Origin: Prorocentrum cordatum
Taxonomy: Eukaryota > Sar > Dinophyceae > Prorocentrales > Prorocentraceae
Direction of reading: 5' to 3'
Assembly (NCBI GenBank): GCA_963575745.1
Contig: CAUYUJ010001448.1
Span: 188,001 to 252,000 of the forward strand
DNA length: 64,000 nucleotides
In this document: positions 1-9,511 of the stretch, piece by piece
How positions within the stretch are numbered: position 1 is the first letter of the stretch
Layout of the letters: every line of letters begins with the position of its first letter
Notes under the pieces: model-generated
Seen by the model: the letters and a program-made list of their open reading frames with translations, nothing else
Databases searched by the model: none
Told to the model about the DNA's origin: nothing
Program-made: the position numbers and the translations under genes

Positions 1-1808
1 AAAAAAAAAAAAAGCCCAGGATAGAGAAGGCCGTGAAGGGTCGGTTTGCCCTGGCGGCCTGAACCAGAGAACCAGAATTCCGAATTGCCCCGCAATGGGC
101 CCGCCAGCAGCGCCCCTGGCGGCAGCGGCTGCCTGGCGCCCAGGCCCGCGGACAGGTCCACGACGAACCCGTGGCCCCTGCACTCCGCCGACGCAAGAGC
201 GAGCAAGATCTTCTTCTTGTCGTCCAGGACGCGGAACCATCGGCTCTCGCCGAAAAGAGCGTCGGCCCCGGCCACGGTCGGCATCTTCACCTGGTTCCGC
301 AAGCAATACTCGAGAATGCCCTTCTGCCAGCCCACTGGCAGGGCGCGCGTTTGAACCGCCTCCCGCTGCAGAATGGCATCGTCGATGTAGTCCGACCACA
401 CCGTCGCCGAAGCCTCCGCAAAAGCCTCGAAGGGAGGGCCGCGGATCTGCCGTGCCTCGACGCTCTCTGCGAACACGCGGAAGAACTCAGTCCCCGACTC
501 CATGTTCAACAGGGCGCCCCCGCGCGCCGCCAACAGCCACCTGCTGCACTTGCTGAAAGGCGCGCCGTAGTCCGCCGAGTCCACGACGAAGGTCAGACAC
601 TGCCACTCGTCGGTTTCCTGCAATTCGTCGTGCGGGATGCTCTCCCCCGGCCCGTCCGTGCTCTCCACGAGAACGAGCTCGCTGTTCTGCGCCGCATACT
701 GCAGGAGAATGCTGGCCGCGCTGGCGCCGCTGGCCCCCGGGCGCCTGAACGAACAGCTCCCCAAGAGCAAGGCTGGGCCCCCCCTGGCGCGCGCAGCAGC
801 ACCTCTGGGGAGGCCGCCGATGCCCCGGATTCCGTCGTCCACGCTCCGCCCAGATCCGCCTAACGGCGCGCACCACCTCGCGAACACTTCAGCGCGCTGA
901 TTCGCCATGGTGCTCTTAGCCGCGTCCGTGCGGCAGTGGGCAGCGATGCGAAAACCCTCCGACAAGAGACCGTGCTTCTGGAACACCCTCTGCAATTCCG
1001 TGAGCACGGGCGCCGCGACGAGCATTCCGTCGCCAAACGCCGCCACCGAGAGCGCCTGGGGCATCGATTCCGTGACGTACGCGGCGTGCTCTTTGAGGAC
1101 GGGGGGCATATAGGCGTCCACCCACTCCCCGAAGAATCGCAGCGCATGTCCACTAGCAACCGCGGCTGCATCGATCGCCTTCGGGGCTGGCCAAGCTGGC
1201 AACCAGTCATCTCCGATGACCTCGGGGTCTTCCTCGCGCGGCTGCTCCTCCTCTCCGAGCTCGCCGCCGTCGCCGCCGCTCTCCTCGGCAAGCTGGCGCA
1301 GGTCGTCAGCCTCCGCCTCCACGTCCGCGGCCGCCGCGTCGGCCTCTACTTCCGACGACGCCTTGCCGCGCTCCTCGCTCACTGCCCGACCCTCTCGGTC
1401 GCCGCCGCCAGCGGCGCCCTCGCGACGCACGGGGTCTGCCGAGGCGTCGTCTTCGGCGCGCCCAGCAGCGCCAGCTTCCGGCAAACCTTCCAGCGGCCCT
1501 CGAGCTTCCTCCTCGCCCGCTGTCACAGCCGCCTCCGCGGCTTCCCTGGCACTCGAAGCGGCCGCCGGCCGCCGAAGAGCGGAGGCCGCGGCCGCCCTCT
1601 TACCCGCACTCGAGGCCGGCGCCTCGGCCGGCCTCTTCTCGGCCCCGCTGGCGATGGACGACGGCGCCTGCCTGGATAGGCGCGCTCGGAGCGGCGACGA
1701 GCCTTCTACAGTGCTGGCCCGCGCCGCCGCAGGCGCCACGAAGTTGTCGAGGTCGAGGCGCCCCCAGCGGCTCCCATCCGGGAGCTTCGGCAGTTTTTTC
1801 GGGGCCAT
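1..1808 (-). CDS. Unrecognised acidic/Ala-rich protein, 3' end outside window
   Basis: From an ATG at 1808 the reverse strand stays open for about 602 codons and runs off the left edge without a stop, so the C-terminus is missing. The N-terminus reads MAPKKLPKLPDGSRWGRLDL. Residues about 30-190 are low-complexity Ala/Glu/Gly/Arg. From about residue 200 the composition becomes ordered, with Trp, Tyr and Phe (RFFGEWVDAYMPPVLKEH near 223, WSDYIDDAILQREAV near 469), suggesting a folded domain. I do not recognise the family. The frame has no upstream stop nearby, but the ATG is the first Met and is followed by a plausible N-terminus. Two copies of the recurrent GGTGCWGCWG motif are read in frame as Gly-Ala-Ala. 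The gene is codirectional with its neighbour ending at 3461. The open frame is well supported; function is unknown. Confidence 0.7.
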   Translation of the reverse strand, partial: MAPKKLPKLPDGSRWGRLDLDNFVAPAAARASTVEGSSPLRARLSRQAPSSIASGAEKRPAEAPASSAGKRAAAASALRRPAAASSAREAAEAAVTAGEEEARGPLEGLPEAGAAGRAEDDASADPVRREGAAGGGDREGRAVSEERGKASSEVEADAAAADVEAEADDLRQLAEESGGDGGELGEEEQPREEDPEVIGDDWLPAWPAPKAIDAAAVASGHALRFFGEWVDAYMPPVLKEHAAYVTESMPQALSVAAFGDGMLVAAPVLTELQRVFQKHGLLSEGFRIAAHCRTDAAKSTMANQRAEVFARWCAPLGGSGRSVDDGIRGIGGLPRGAAARARGGPALLLGSCSFRRPGASGASAASILLQYAAQNSELVLVESTDGPGESIPHDELQETDEWQCLTFVVDSADYGAPFSKCSRWLLAARGGALLNMESGTEFFRVFAESVEARQIRGPPFEAFAEASATVWSDYIDDAILQREAVQTRALPVGWQKGILEYCLRNQVKMPTVAGADALFGESRWFRVLDDKKKILLALASAECRGHGFVVDLSAGLGARQPLPPGALLAGPLRGNSEFWFSGSGRQGKPTLHGLLYPGLFFF

Positions 1809-3460
1809 CAGCCGCGCCGAAGCGGGCCGCGCGCCGAGGCGGCCTGGCCGCGCGGGCCCACTGCGCCGCGCGCCTTGAGCCAGAAAACTCTGGAGGGCAG
1901 CCTACTGACCCCATCGGGGCCCTCTCGAGGCCCCCCCGCGGTTCCCAAGGCACATGTCCACGGACCAAACAAAAGCCTGCCTGGTTGTCTCACTGCCCGC
2001 CCTCCGCAAGGAGTGAACCAGATAATGAATATTATGGCCCTGGTCTTTCTCACCCCTTCCCCCCCCCGCCCCCCTCTCTTCCTCCTCCCTTCCTTCCCCC
2101 TTCCTCCTCCCAGTATCCCCTCTCCCCCTCCCGCCCTCCTCTCTTCCTCCTCCCCTCTTCCCCCCTCCCTCCCCCCTTTCTCCTTTATTCCTCCTCCCTT
2201 CCTCCTTCCTTACTCCTCTGTACCTCCCCCCTTACTCCTCTATTCCTCCTCCCTTCCCCCCTTCCTTCCACCCTCTTCCCCTCTTCCTCCCCTTCCGTGC
2301 TTCGGGCCGATCGGGGATTCGACTTTTCTGTTCCGTGGATGGGAACATGATCTACCTTTGTAGGCTCTGTTTACCTGTTGCAGGAGCGTGCCTATTGCTT
2401 CCACTAGGTCTCGCGCGCCTTTGCTGCTGCTGCTGCTGCCGCTGCTGCTGCCACGCCAGGGGCCCAGGAGCGCCAGGCGAGCGAGCTAATCCGAGTCAAG
2501 GGGCGGCAACTGGCCCGCCACGCAGGCAAGCGGCAGCAGCAGCAGCATCAGCAGTAGATCTGCCAACGGCCGAACCCCTGGCATCTGTAAAATGGTCGTC
2601 GTCGTCCTCCTCCTCCTCCTCCTCCTCCTCCTCCTCTTCCCTCCCCCCATCCTCCCACCCACCCATCCTCTTCCTCCTACAGAGCGAGGGGGGGGAGGGA
2701 GAGCAGCAACAAGAGCAGCAGCAACAACCAGAACCTTCGGCGGACAGGAACCGCTCTTGCTCTAACAGGGCGCGCCCTCGGCGCGCGAAGACTGGCTTGA
2801 AATGCTGGCAACTGGCAGCAGCAGGAGCAGCATCCGCAGTTGATCTGCCTACGGCCGACCCCCTGGCAGGTGTGCGATGGCCCTCCTCCTCCTCCTCCTC
2901 CTCCTCCTCTTCCCCCTCCCCTTCTCCCCTCTTTTCCTCCTCCTCATCCACGGATCCCGATTCGCCTGCCTGGGGCGGCATCGGTGCAAGTTTCAAGTCT
3001 GTTGCGTCCTCGTGGACGCGCCCAGCAGAGTACGGCAAAACCCTCCTGCGTCTCCTGCTCCTCCTCCGCCTTGCTTTCCCCCCCATCCTTCCTCATTTTT
3101 TTGCAGAGCGAGTGTCAGACTCCCCTCGACTAAGCACATCGCTCGCATTGTCCGTAGCAAACTTCCGAAGCTGGAAAAGCAAGGCCTGTGGACAACCCCC
3201 GTGAGAGACCGCCACGGGCTGTCACTGCGCCATTCCCCTGAACTCTAAACCGAGCGTCAGCCCGCAACTCGCAGTGCATATCTCGCGCGCTGGACCTCCC
3301 CCCGCCGCCTCGCTCTATCTCCTGCGCCCCCCTGCCTCCCGCGCCCCTCTCGTCTCAGCGAGGCGGCCCCTGGGCGCCGGCCGCTCGACTGGAGAGCGCG
3401 CCAGGCGCCCCCGCCGCAAAGAAAAACACCACCGTGCCCCCGGACTCCTGCAGCGCGCAC
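1809..3460. other. Intergenic: pyrimidine tracts and a duplicated segment
   Basis: I see no gene here. 2040-2300 is almost pure C/T on the plus strand (CCTTCCTCCTCCC-type), and shorter CCT tracts lie at 2598-2640 and 2881-2940. The reverse-strand frames here are Glu-rich artefacts of these tracts. It separates the stop of the 3461-9282 gene from the start at 1808, so it should hold the 3' UTR of the former and the 5' region of the latter. No promoter motif can be recognised. Confidence 0.5.
2531..2890 (-). repeat. Two direct copies about 285 bp apart
   Basis: The stretch around 2531-2600 (GCAGTAGATCTGCCAACGGC) recurs around 2814-2885 (GCAGTTGATCTGCCTACGGC). In both copies it is followed by a CCT-rich tract. 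Read on the minus strand each copy is a purine tract followed by AG|GG-type acceptor-like sites. It looks like a local duplication of an intron-like segment. Confidence 0.55.
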
Positions 3461-6400
3461 CTACGCGGCCTTGCGCGCGGACTTGCACACAGGGGCGCCG
3501 CCAATGCTGGCTCTCTTCGCCGCCAGAACCGCTGGGGAATGCGGCGTCGCCTTTGGAAACGACGCCGTGTCGCCCACCCTGGCCCTCTTGGCGGCCCCGG
3601 GCGCAGCCCGGGCGCACCCTTTCTGGTCAGTGCCGCCGGCCCCGCTCCCAGGCGCGCTGTCTGCTGCACCGCTGGCGCCCTCCGCCTCGCTCTCCCCGCT
3701 CACTGCGCGGCCGGCGAGGATCGCCTTCCCCGCGTTCAGAAGGATCTCGGGGATCAGGCGGCCCTCGAGCGCGGGAAACTCCTCCTTCGTCTTGTCAGGC
3801 TCCTCTGCGACGCTGATGAGGTTCTTCATGGCATCGCGGACCTTCTGCTTCTGCTGGGTCAGAATCCTCGACTGGCCTTTTCGCCTCCCAAATCGACGAC
3901 GTCACGTTCGCGCACCAGGCGACCAGGAAGAGCCGCTGTCGCAACTGTGACGTCATGGAGTCCACCTGCGACTCAAGATGGGGGTCGCGGTACACCTCCT
4001 TTATGAGAGAGAAGCCACCGATCACCTGGAGCGAACGCGGGGTGGCGAGGAGGAGCCGCGGCGGAATGTACTGGGAACGAGGGGAGCTCGGTGGGATGAG
4101 ACAGCGGGGGACTGGTGAAGGAACACGAGGAGCTGGGGAAGACGGCGAACAAGGATCTGCGCACCTTGTTGACAGCATCAACCATCTTCCCACCCTTGCC
4201 GCCGAAGGTCTCCGGCATGTCCACGGTGCCACCGACAACCTTTAAGAACTCGGCCGCTTCCTGCAGCGTCTCGGGGATGGGGCTCCTCTCAAGAAGCTCC
4301 TTCGCGGCGCGCACGGCTGGCTCGGCGTCGAACCGCTTGACGGAGCGTTCAGCCCGCTCCTGCGCGACTTTCTCCAGCCATGGCACGGCCTGCGCGTGCA
4401 GCTCCTTGCTGGCCCCCACTGCTGCCTCCACATCTTCCAGAGAAGCGTCGAAAGTCTTCGCGATGACCGTCTGGAAGGCGCGCTCCGGCTGCGCCATGTC
4501 CCCGAGCTGGCGCACGGCGTCGCTCGCGTTCTCCCACAGCTCCAGGTTCAGCTCGCCCCCGGCCTGCTCGGCAAGCTCCTTGGCGTCGGCGACGGCCGCG
4601 ACGCTGCACAGCCACACGTCCGCTTCCTTCCAGGTGTCCTCGGGCGGCTCCGCGCTCAGCAGCTTGGAGATATTCAAGAAGGCCTGCAATTCCTTCCGTT
4701 GCCACGCCGCCGAGTCCACGCGCTTCAGAGACTGTTCTGCTGCGCCCTTGGTTCTGGCCAGAACGCTGTGGCCCAAGGCCCTGCGCGCACGCGCCGCCGT
4801 GCCCAGCGCGAGGGAGAACAGCGACTGCAGCCCCTCTACGTTGTCTTCCGCAGACACTGTCACGCCAGAGACCTTCAACAACGCCTCGGGGCTCTCCTTC
4901 AAGAGGTCGCACAACCGATTGGCTGTCTTCACTGGCTGCTTCATCCCAGGTACGTCGAGACGGCTGTACGCGGCGATGTCGGCGATCTTCTTCAATGCCC
5001 CGAAGGCGGTCTCGCGGGGGCCCTTGATGCCATCAGGCGCCCACTCCTCGACGGTCGACCAGCCGCGCTCCAGCTCCAGCCGCTCGACGCACGCGGCAGT
5101 CAGGAGCTCCTCTGGAGAACGCGTTTCGGCGCCCAAACTACATTGAGAAGGCGCGCTGCTGCAGCACCTCTGGCACAAGGTGTTCTCCTCATCATCCTCC
5201 TCCCTCCTCCGCCTCCACTTCCTCCTGATCGTTCTGGCGGTCCGGGGTCCGGGGGTGGTTCATCTGTCTGTGTCCTGTTTCTCGCTATCGGACAAGGAAT
5301 CTTTCCTCAGGCCTGCTGCGGCTCGCCCCACCTCCTCGCGGGGCGAGCGCAAGAGCAACCCGAGGACCACGTCCTCGAACGCCGTGCCTCGACAGGAGGC
5401 AAACACAGGCAACGGCGAGGTCAAACATCCCATGCTCAAGTAGGAGAAAATAAGGCGCGCCGCAGCAGCACCGGCCAAACTAAAACCAATGGCGGATCGG
5501 AAACCCTCGAACCTCATCGAACGGACTCGCGATCTTGCGGAGGCCCGCCCGCGGCCTTCCCTGGCGAGTTGGTGCCGGTCGGCCTCCTGCAGCGCGCCCG
5601 CCTTGGACACGGCCTCCTTCTGCTTCTTGCAGGCGCGCGACACCTCCTCGGTCCAATTCTGCCACTGCTCCCCGGCGGCATGGCCCGTCACCTGCGCGAA
5701 GAGCTCCCGGGCTGCCTGGGCGCACTGGAGAGCAGCCTCCTCGTGGGACCGCTTCTTCATGGCCGACTCCGCCCAACCAACGAGGACTTTGCCGCCCGGG
5801 CTCGTGTTCAAAGCGACGCCCAAGGCCCCCTCCAGCTGCGGGAGCGCCTCCAGCGCCTCCTCCACCTCAGTCAGCGGGGCAGTGCTCGCGCGCGACACTG
5901 CCCAGAGAACTTGGATTTGACCCTTCAGCTCCTCCTCCCACACTGGCCGCGCAGGGTCGGCGGGGGCCCGCTGGAGAGCATCCCGCGCGGCGCCAGCGAA
6001 GGCAACCACGGCAGCAAACGATCCGCCTCCCTTCTTGGCGTCCGACTTCGCGACGGCCGAAATCAGGCCCGCGCCGACTCGCTCGAGGGTCGTCGTCGCG
6101 AGATCTGCCGAGGGCGCGCCATCTGCAGCACCGCTTTCCAACAGGGACATCAGCTGTAACCAATCGCAGCGCTTGATGGCCTCGTCTGCCTTCCAGCTCC
6201 TGAACCGCATGTGGTACGCCACGCCGAACGTGATGTCCTCCGCCGCGGCGATCTCGGTGTCTTTCAGGAGAGTCTCGGTGTTCCTGGCTTCTCGCTCACA
6301 GCAGCCTGCGGACTCCTCCGCCTCCTCTGGTCCCCCATCGCTCAATCTTCTTCCTCCTCCGCTTCCGCCGCCTCCTTTGAACTGGGCCGGGGGCCTCCAA

Positions 6401-8188
6401 GCCCCCGTTCACAAAGAGGAATGAACAACTGAATGCGTACTGTAGCCCCCTCCTCCCTTCCTCCCCCATTCCTCCTCCCTTCCTCCTCCCTTCCGCGTCC
6501 CTTCCTCCTCCCTTTCTCCTGCCTTCCGCCTTCCTTCCTCCTACCCCCCCTCCTGCCTTCCCCCTCCCTTCCTCCCTCTCCCCCTATCGTCCTTCTCCTT
6601 TCCTCCTCCCTTCCTCCATCGACGACGACGACGACGACCACGAACGCGACCACGACCGCGACCACTCCGCCTTGACGACCCGCACTGCCGCGGCCAGCGC
6701 CTCCTCTGAGCGCGCCAGCCACGCCTTGTTGATCTGCAGCGCCTGCGCGCCGTCATCCGGGATCTTCCCCATCTTGGCCGCTGCCTTCTTGGCCGTGTGG
6801 ATGGCGCTCTCTGCGGCTGCCGCCTGCTCAAAAGCCGTGGCCTTGAAGTGGGCTCTCCCCTCCTTCGTGGACAGGTCCACATCTCCGCTGAAGTCGAGCA
6901 ATTTGTAACACTCCCGGAACGTGTTGAAGAGCGTGTCGGCCTCGCCCTTGAGTTTCCTGCCGGCCGCTGTGAGGCTGAATTCGAGGGCCTTCCGCCCCCT
7001 CTTCTTCGACGCGGAGCCGTCCTCGAGAGGTGCTGGCTCGTCCGGCTGCCCGCCGCCCTCGTCGGAGTCGTCGGGCGGCTGGGCGAGCAGGGGCGCGGCC
7101 CACGAACCGCCGCTGCCACGCTTCTTCCCTGGCTGGCTCCGGCCCGAGCGCTGCGGGGTCGCCAAGGGCGGACTGGCGCTGCTGCCGTCGGCTGGCTGCG
7201 CCGAGGGCGCGGCCGTCTGAGCAGGGGCGCGGGCGGCTGACCTCTGCGGCGGCGCCTGCGCCGAGGGCGCGGCGCACTTCGAAGGGGCAGCGGCTGCGGG
7301 CGTGGCAGCCCCTTTGGCGGCAGGCCTCTCGGCTGTCTGGGCGGGGCGCCCGGACGTAGCCCTCCCGGTCGTCTGGGCTGGTGGTCTGGCCTGCGGCTTG
7401 GTCGCAGCCTTGGGCGCGGGCTTGGCGGCGCGGGCCGTGCCCCACAGGCCCGACAGCGCCGCGGCCACGAGATCCGTCTCTTCGGCGTCCTCGTCGCTCG
7501 CGGGAGAGTCGGACTGGTGCCCCTCCGACGGCGCGCTCTCTGCTGCACCGATCTCCGCGCACTGCGTGGCGCGCCGCAGGGCTGCAATTGGGGCCGCGGC
7601 GGCCTCGGCAGCAGCCGCAACCTCAGCCGCGTCCGCGTCGTCGTCTGACTCGGCCACAGTCGCCAGCACCGTCCTGTCCTCCACCTTGCGATCGTCGTAG
7701 TCCGCGATGTCGTACAAGAACTTCTTCGCGCCGTCCTTCATGACATATACAACCTGCCAGTAGGAGAGCAGAAAGGGAGGGCATTTCAACGATGAAGGAA
7801 GCGAGTGGGAAGACGACTTGGCAGCGCGCCTCCTGCCAGGCGCCGTCGATGAGCTCCTCGCCGCGACAATTCGGGTCCGTGGGCAGCGGCGTCTCAGGGA
7901 AAGCCTCGTGCCACTTGCTCACGGGGCAGGCTTGATGCCAGTTCGCAGACAGGCGACGCCCGGAGACCTTGACGGAAGATACCTGGCGAGCCTGCTGGAT
8001 GTCTCCCGCGGCCTGCCTGGACATGCGGCGGCGCTTCTCTGGGTCCTTCCCCGCCTGGCTCTGGACGTACGCATCCACCTTGAGCCGCACGGTCTGCGCC
8101 CGGCCCGCATCCTGGCGCACCCACTTGATGTACTCCTTCAGCGGCTTCTTCTCGCCGCCAGGCAAGTGGGGGTCCAAGAGCACCGCCT

Positions 8189-8264
<76 letters not shown>

Positions 8265-9282
8265 AAGTCGGAATCGCGTCGGACATGGGTCGGGGCCGCG
8301 TGGGACTCGAGTCGCGTCGGGCCCCGTGCAGGATAGGCCGGGCGGGGCACCCCTGCGGATCGAGCGGAGGTGGAATGTCCAACGGCAATGCTCGAAGTCG
8401 CCTCGCCGCGACCAGAAAAAAATGCATTCCTCTGCCGGTTGCCCTTTTTCTCTTGCGCGGAATTGCAATGCGCTGAATTTAAAATTGCATCTTTTTGTGA
8501 ATTTATTGAAAAAACATTTCCCCCCCCAAAAAAGTTATGTTCACCAAAACCACTTTTATGTTCACCAGGGCGATTTTATGTTCACCAGGGCGGTTTTATG
8601 TTCACCGGCCGGAAATTCAAAAAACAATTATGTTCACCAAAACCACTTTTATGTTCACCAGGGCGATTTTATGTTCACCAGGGCGGTTTTATGTTCACCG
8701 GCCGGAAATTCAAAAAAACAATGGGAAATAGAAAAAAATCAGAAATAGAAATTTGCAGCCCGCGCGGGCAGAGAAAAATTGAAAGCGGCGGGCTCGATTT
8801 CAGCGAAATGTCCCTTGCCCGCCTGCCTTCTTGCGCAACAGGGCCTTGCAAACCAGGCACAAATAGCCCGTGGCCTGGCGGATCATGCTGCCATGGTCGG
8901 TGCGGTACTTCCACGGCCAGTATCCGCCGAACTCGTCCTCGTTACTCGCCTGGGGATACGGGCTCGGGTCCGTGCTCTCGTGGGCGCAGAGACCGCACGT
9001 GAAGCTGGAACCATCCTTCTTGTTGAAAGGTTTCACCAGATAGCCAGCCCACTGGCCAACCACCACGAGGGCGACCTGAGAGGAAACGGGAGCCAAGAGG
9101 GAGGAAAGGAGGCGAGGCGAAAGAAAGGAAGGACATAAGGAAGTGCACAATGACGGGGGCCCCTCGACCTCGAGGCCGTGCAGCATGCGGCCCCGCCGCA
9201 ACCCCGAGGCCAGGGGCGGCGCTTTCTCCGTCTCCCCGTCGGTGTCGGAAGGCGATGCCTTCACCGTCTCCGCGCGGGACAT
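3461..9282 (-). CDS. Eight-exon 1355-residue protein with CxxC-CxxC module, unrecognised
   Basis: Exons (minus): 9282-9169, 9075-8827, 8186-7818, 7753-6671, 6321-5513, 5167-4165, 4025-3966, 3841-3461. Phases match at all seven junctions and give 1355 codons plus a stop. The start is the ATG at 9282 (MSRAETVKASPSDTDGETEK). Residues 65/68 and 111/114 form CxxC pairs 42 apart around a WPWKYRT core, resembling a zinc ribbon. Residues 125-270 are basic and helical. About 300-480 is Ala/Pro/Gln low complexity, 505-605 helical, and about 610-1230 a long helical, heptad-like alpha-rich region. The tail is Ala-rich. Introns use GT (five) or GC (two) donors and AG|G acceptors, as in dinoflagellates. 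I do not recognise the family; a nuclear or nucleic-acid-binding role is only a guess. The exon 5/6 junction is the least certain. Confidence 0.75.
6322..6670 (-). other. Intron 4 of the 3461-9282 gene, GC-AG, purine-rich
   Basis: A 349-nt intron with donor CAAG|GCGGAG and acceptor GGAG|GCGGAG, so an 8-bp direct repeat AGGCGGAG marks both ends. Most of the intron is a long pyrimidine tract on the plus strand (6440-6620). Its plus-strand left part (6416-6455) resembles segments at 2009-2060 and 14189-14235. Confidence 0.65.
8191..8262. repeat. (GA)n microsatellite
   Basis: About 36 GA units on the plus strand, lying immediately before the splice acceptor of the minus-strand intron. Confidence 0.95.
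8535..8720. repeat. Two 93-bp tandem units built from TTATGTTCACC
   Basis: Units begin at 8535 and 8628. Each holds four copies of TTATGTTCACC about 21 bp apart with spacers AAAACCACTT, AGGGCGATTT and AGGGCGGTTT, then a GGCCGGAAATTCAAAAAA tail. The array lies in an AT-rich part of an intron and is not coding on the minus strand. Confidence 0.9.
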
Positions 9283-9511
9283 CGCGGGGAGCGAGGGGAC
9301 GGGCGCGGCGGCGGGCAGCGAGGCGCTGGCGCGGACGGCAGCTTAGCCGCAGCTCGGGAACAATGCTGCGCCGAGAGACGCGGCGAAACAGCGATTGGAG
9401 CAACGATCAGGCGACAGCTGCGCGATTGCAGCGGGCGGCCGCGGCGGCGACAACGGCTCTGAGAAATGCACTTTTACACGCCTACGCTTCGTATCTGTCC
9501 TGGCGGGAAGA

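Larger units (their letters stand above)
8187..8826 (-). other. Intron 2 of the 3461-9282 gene, GC-AG, 640 nt
   Basis: Donor GAAG|GCAGGC, acceptor CGCAG|GCGGTG. The acceptor is preceded by a (CT)n microsatellite that serves as a polypyrimidine tract (8191-8262 on the plus strand as GA). The middle is AT-rich and carries a nested tandem repeat at 8535-8720. The intron joins LLRKK to AVLLDPHLPGG in phase 0. Confidence 0.7.

Noticed and set aside
1-13. Poly-A at the left edge as a retroelement tail
   Set aside because: Only 13 bases at a window edge; the minus-strand gene stays open up to it, so nothing supports a tail.
171-863. Long plus-strand frames mirroring the left-edge gene
   Set aside because: They are GC-skew shadows of the minus-strand frame, with Arg/Ala/Pro-rich composition and no domain.
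8191-8262. Arg-Glu or Leu-Ser repeat protein from the (GA)n tract
   Set aside because: The tract lies in an intron directly before a clear acceptor; frames through it are microsatellite artefacts.
8537-8731. Plus-strand peptide with MFTKTTF / MFTRAIL repeats
   Set aside because: Comes from the TTATGTTCACC tandem repeat in an intron of the opposite strand; no start context or domain.
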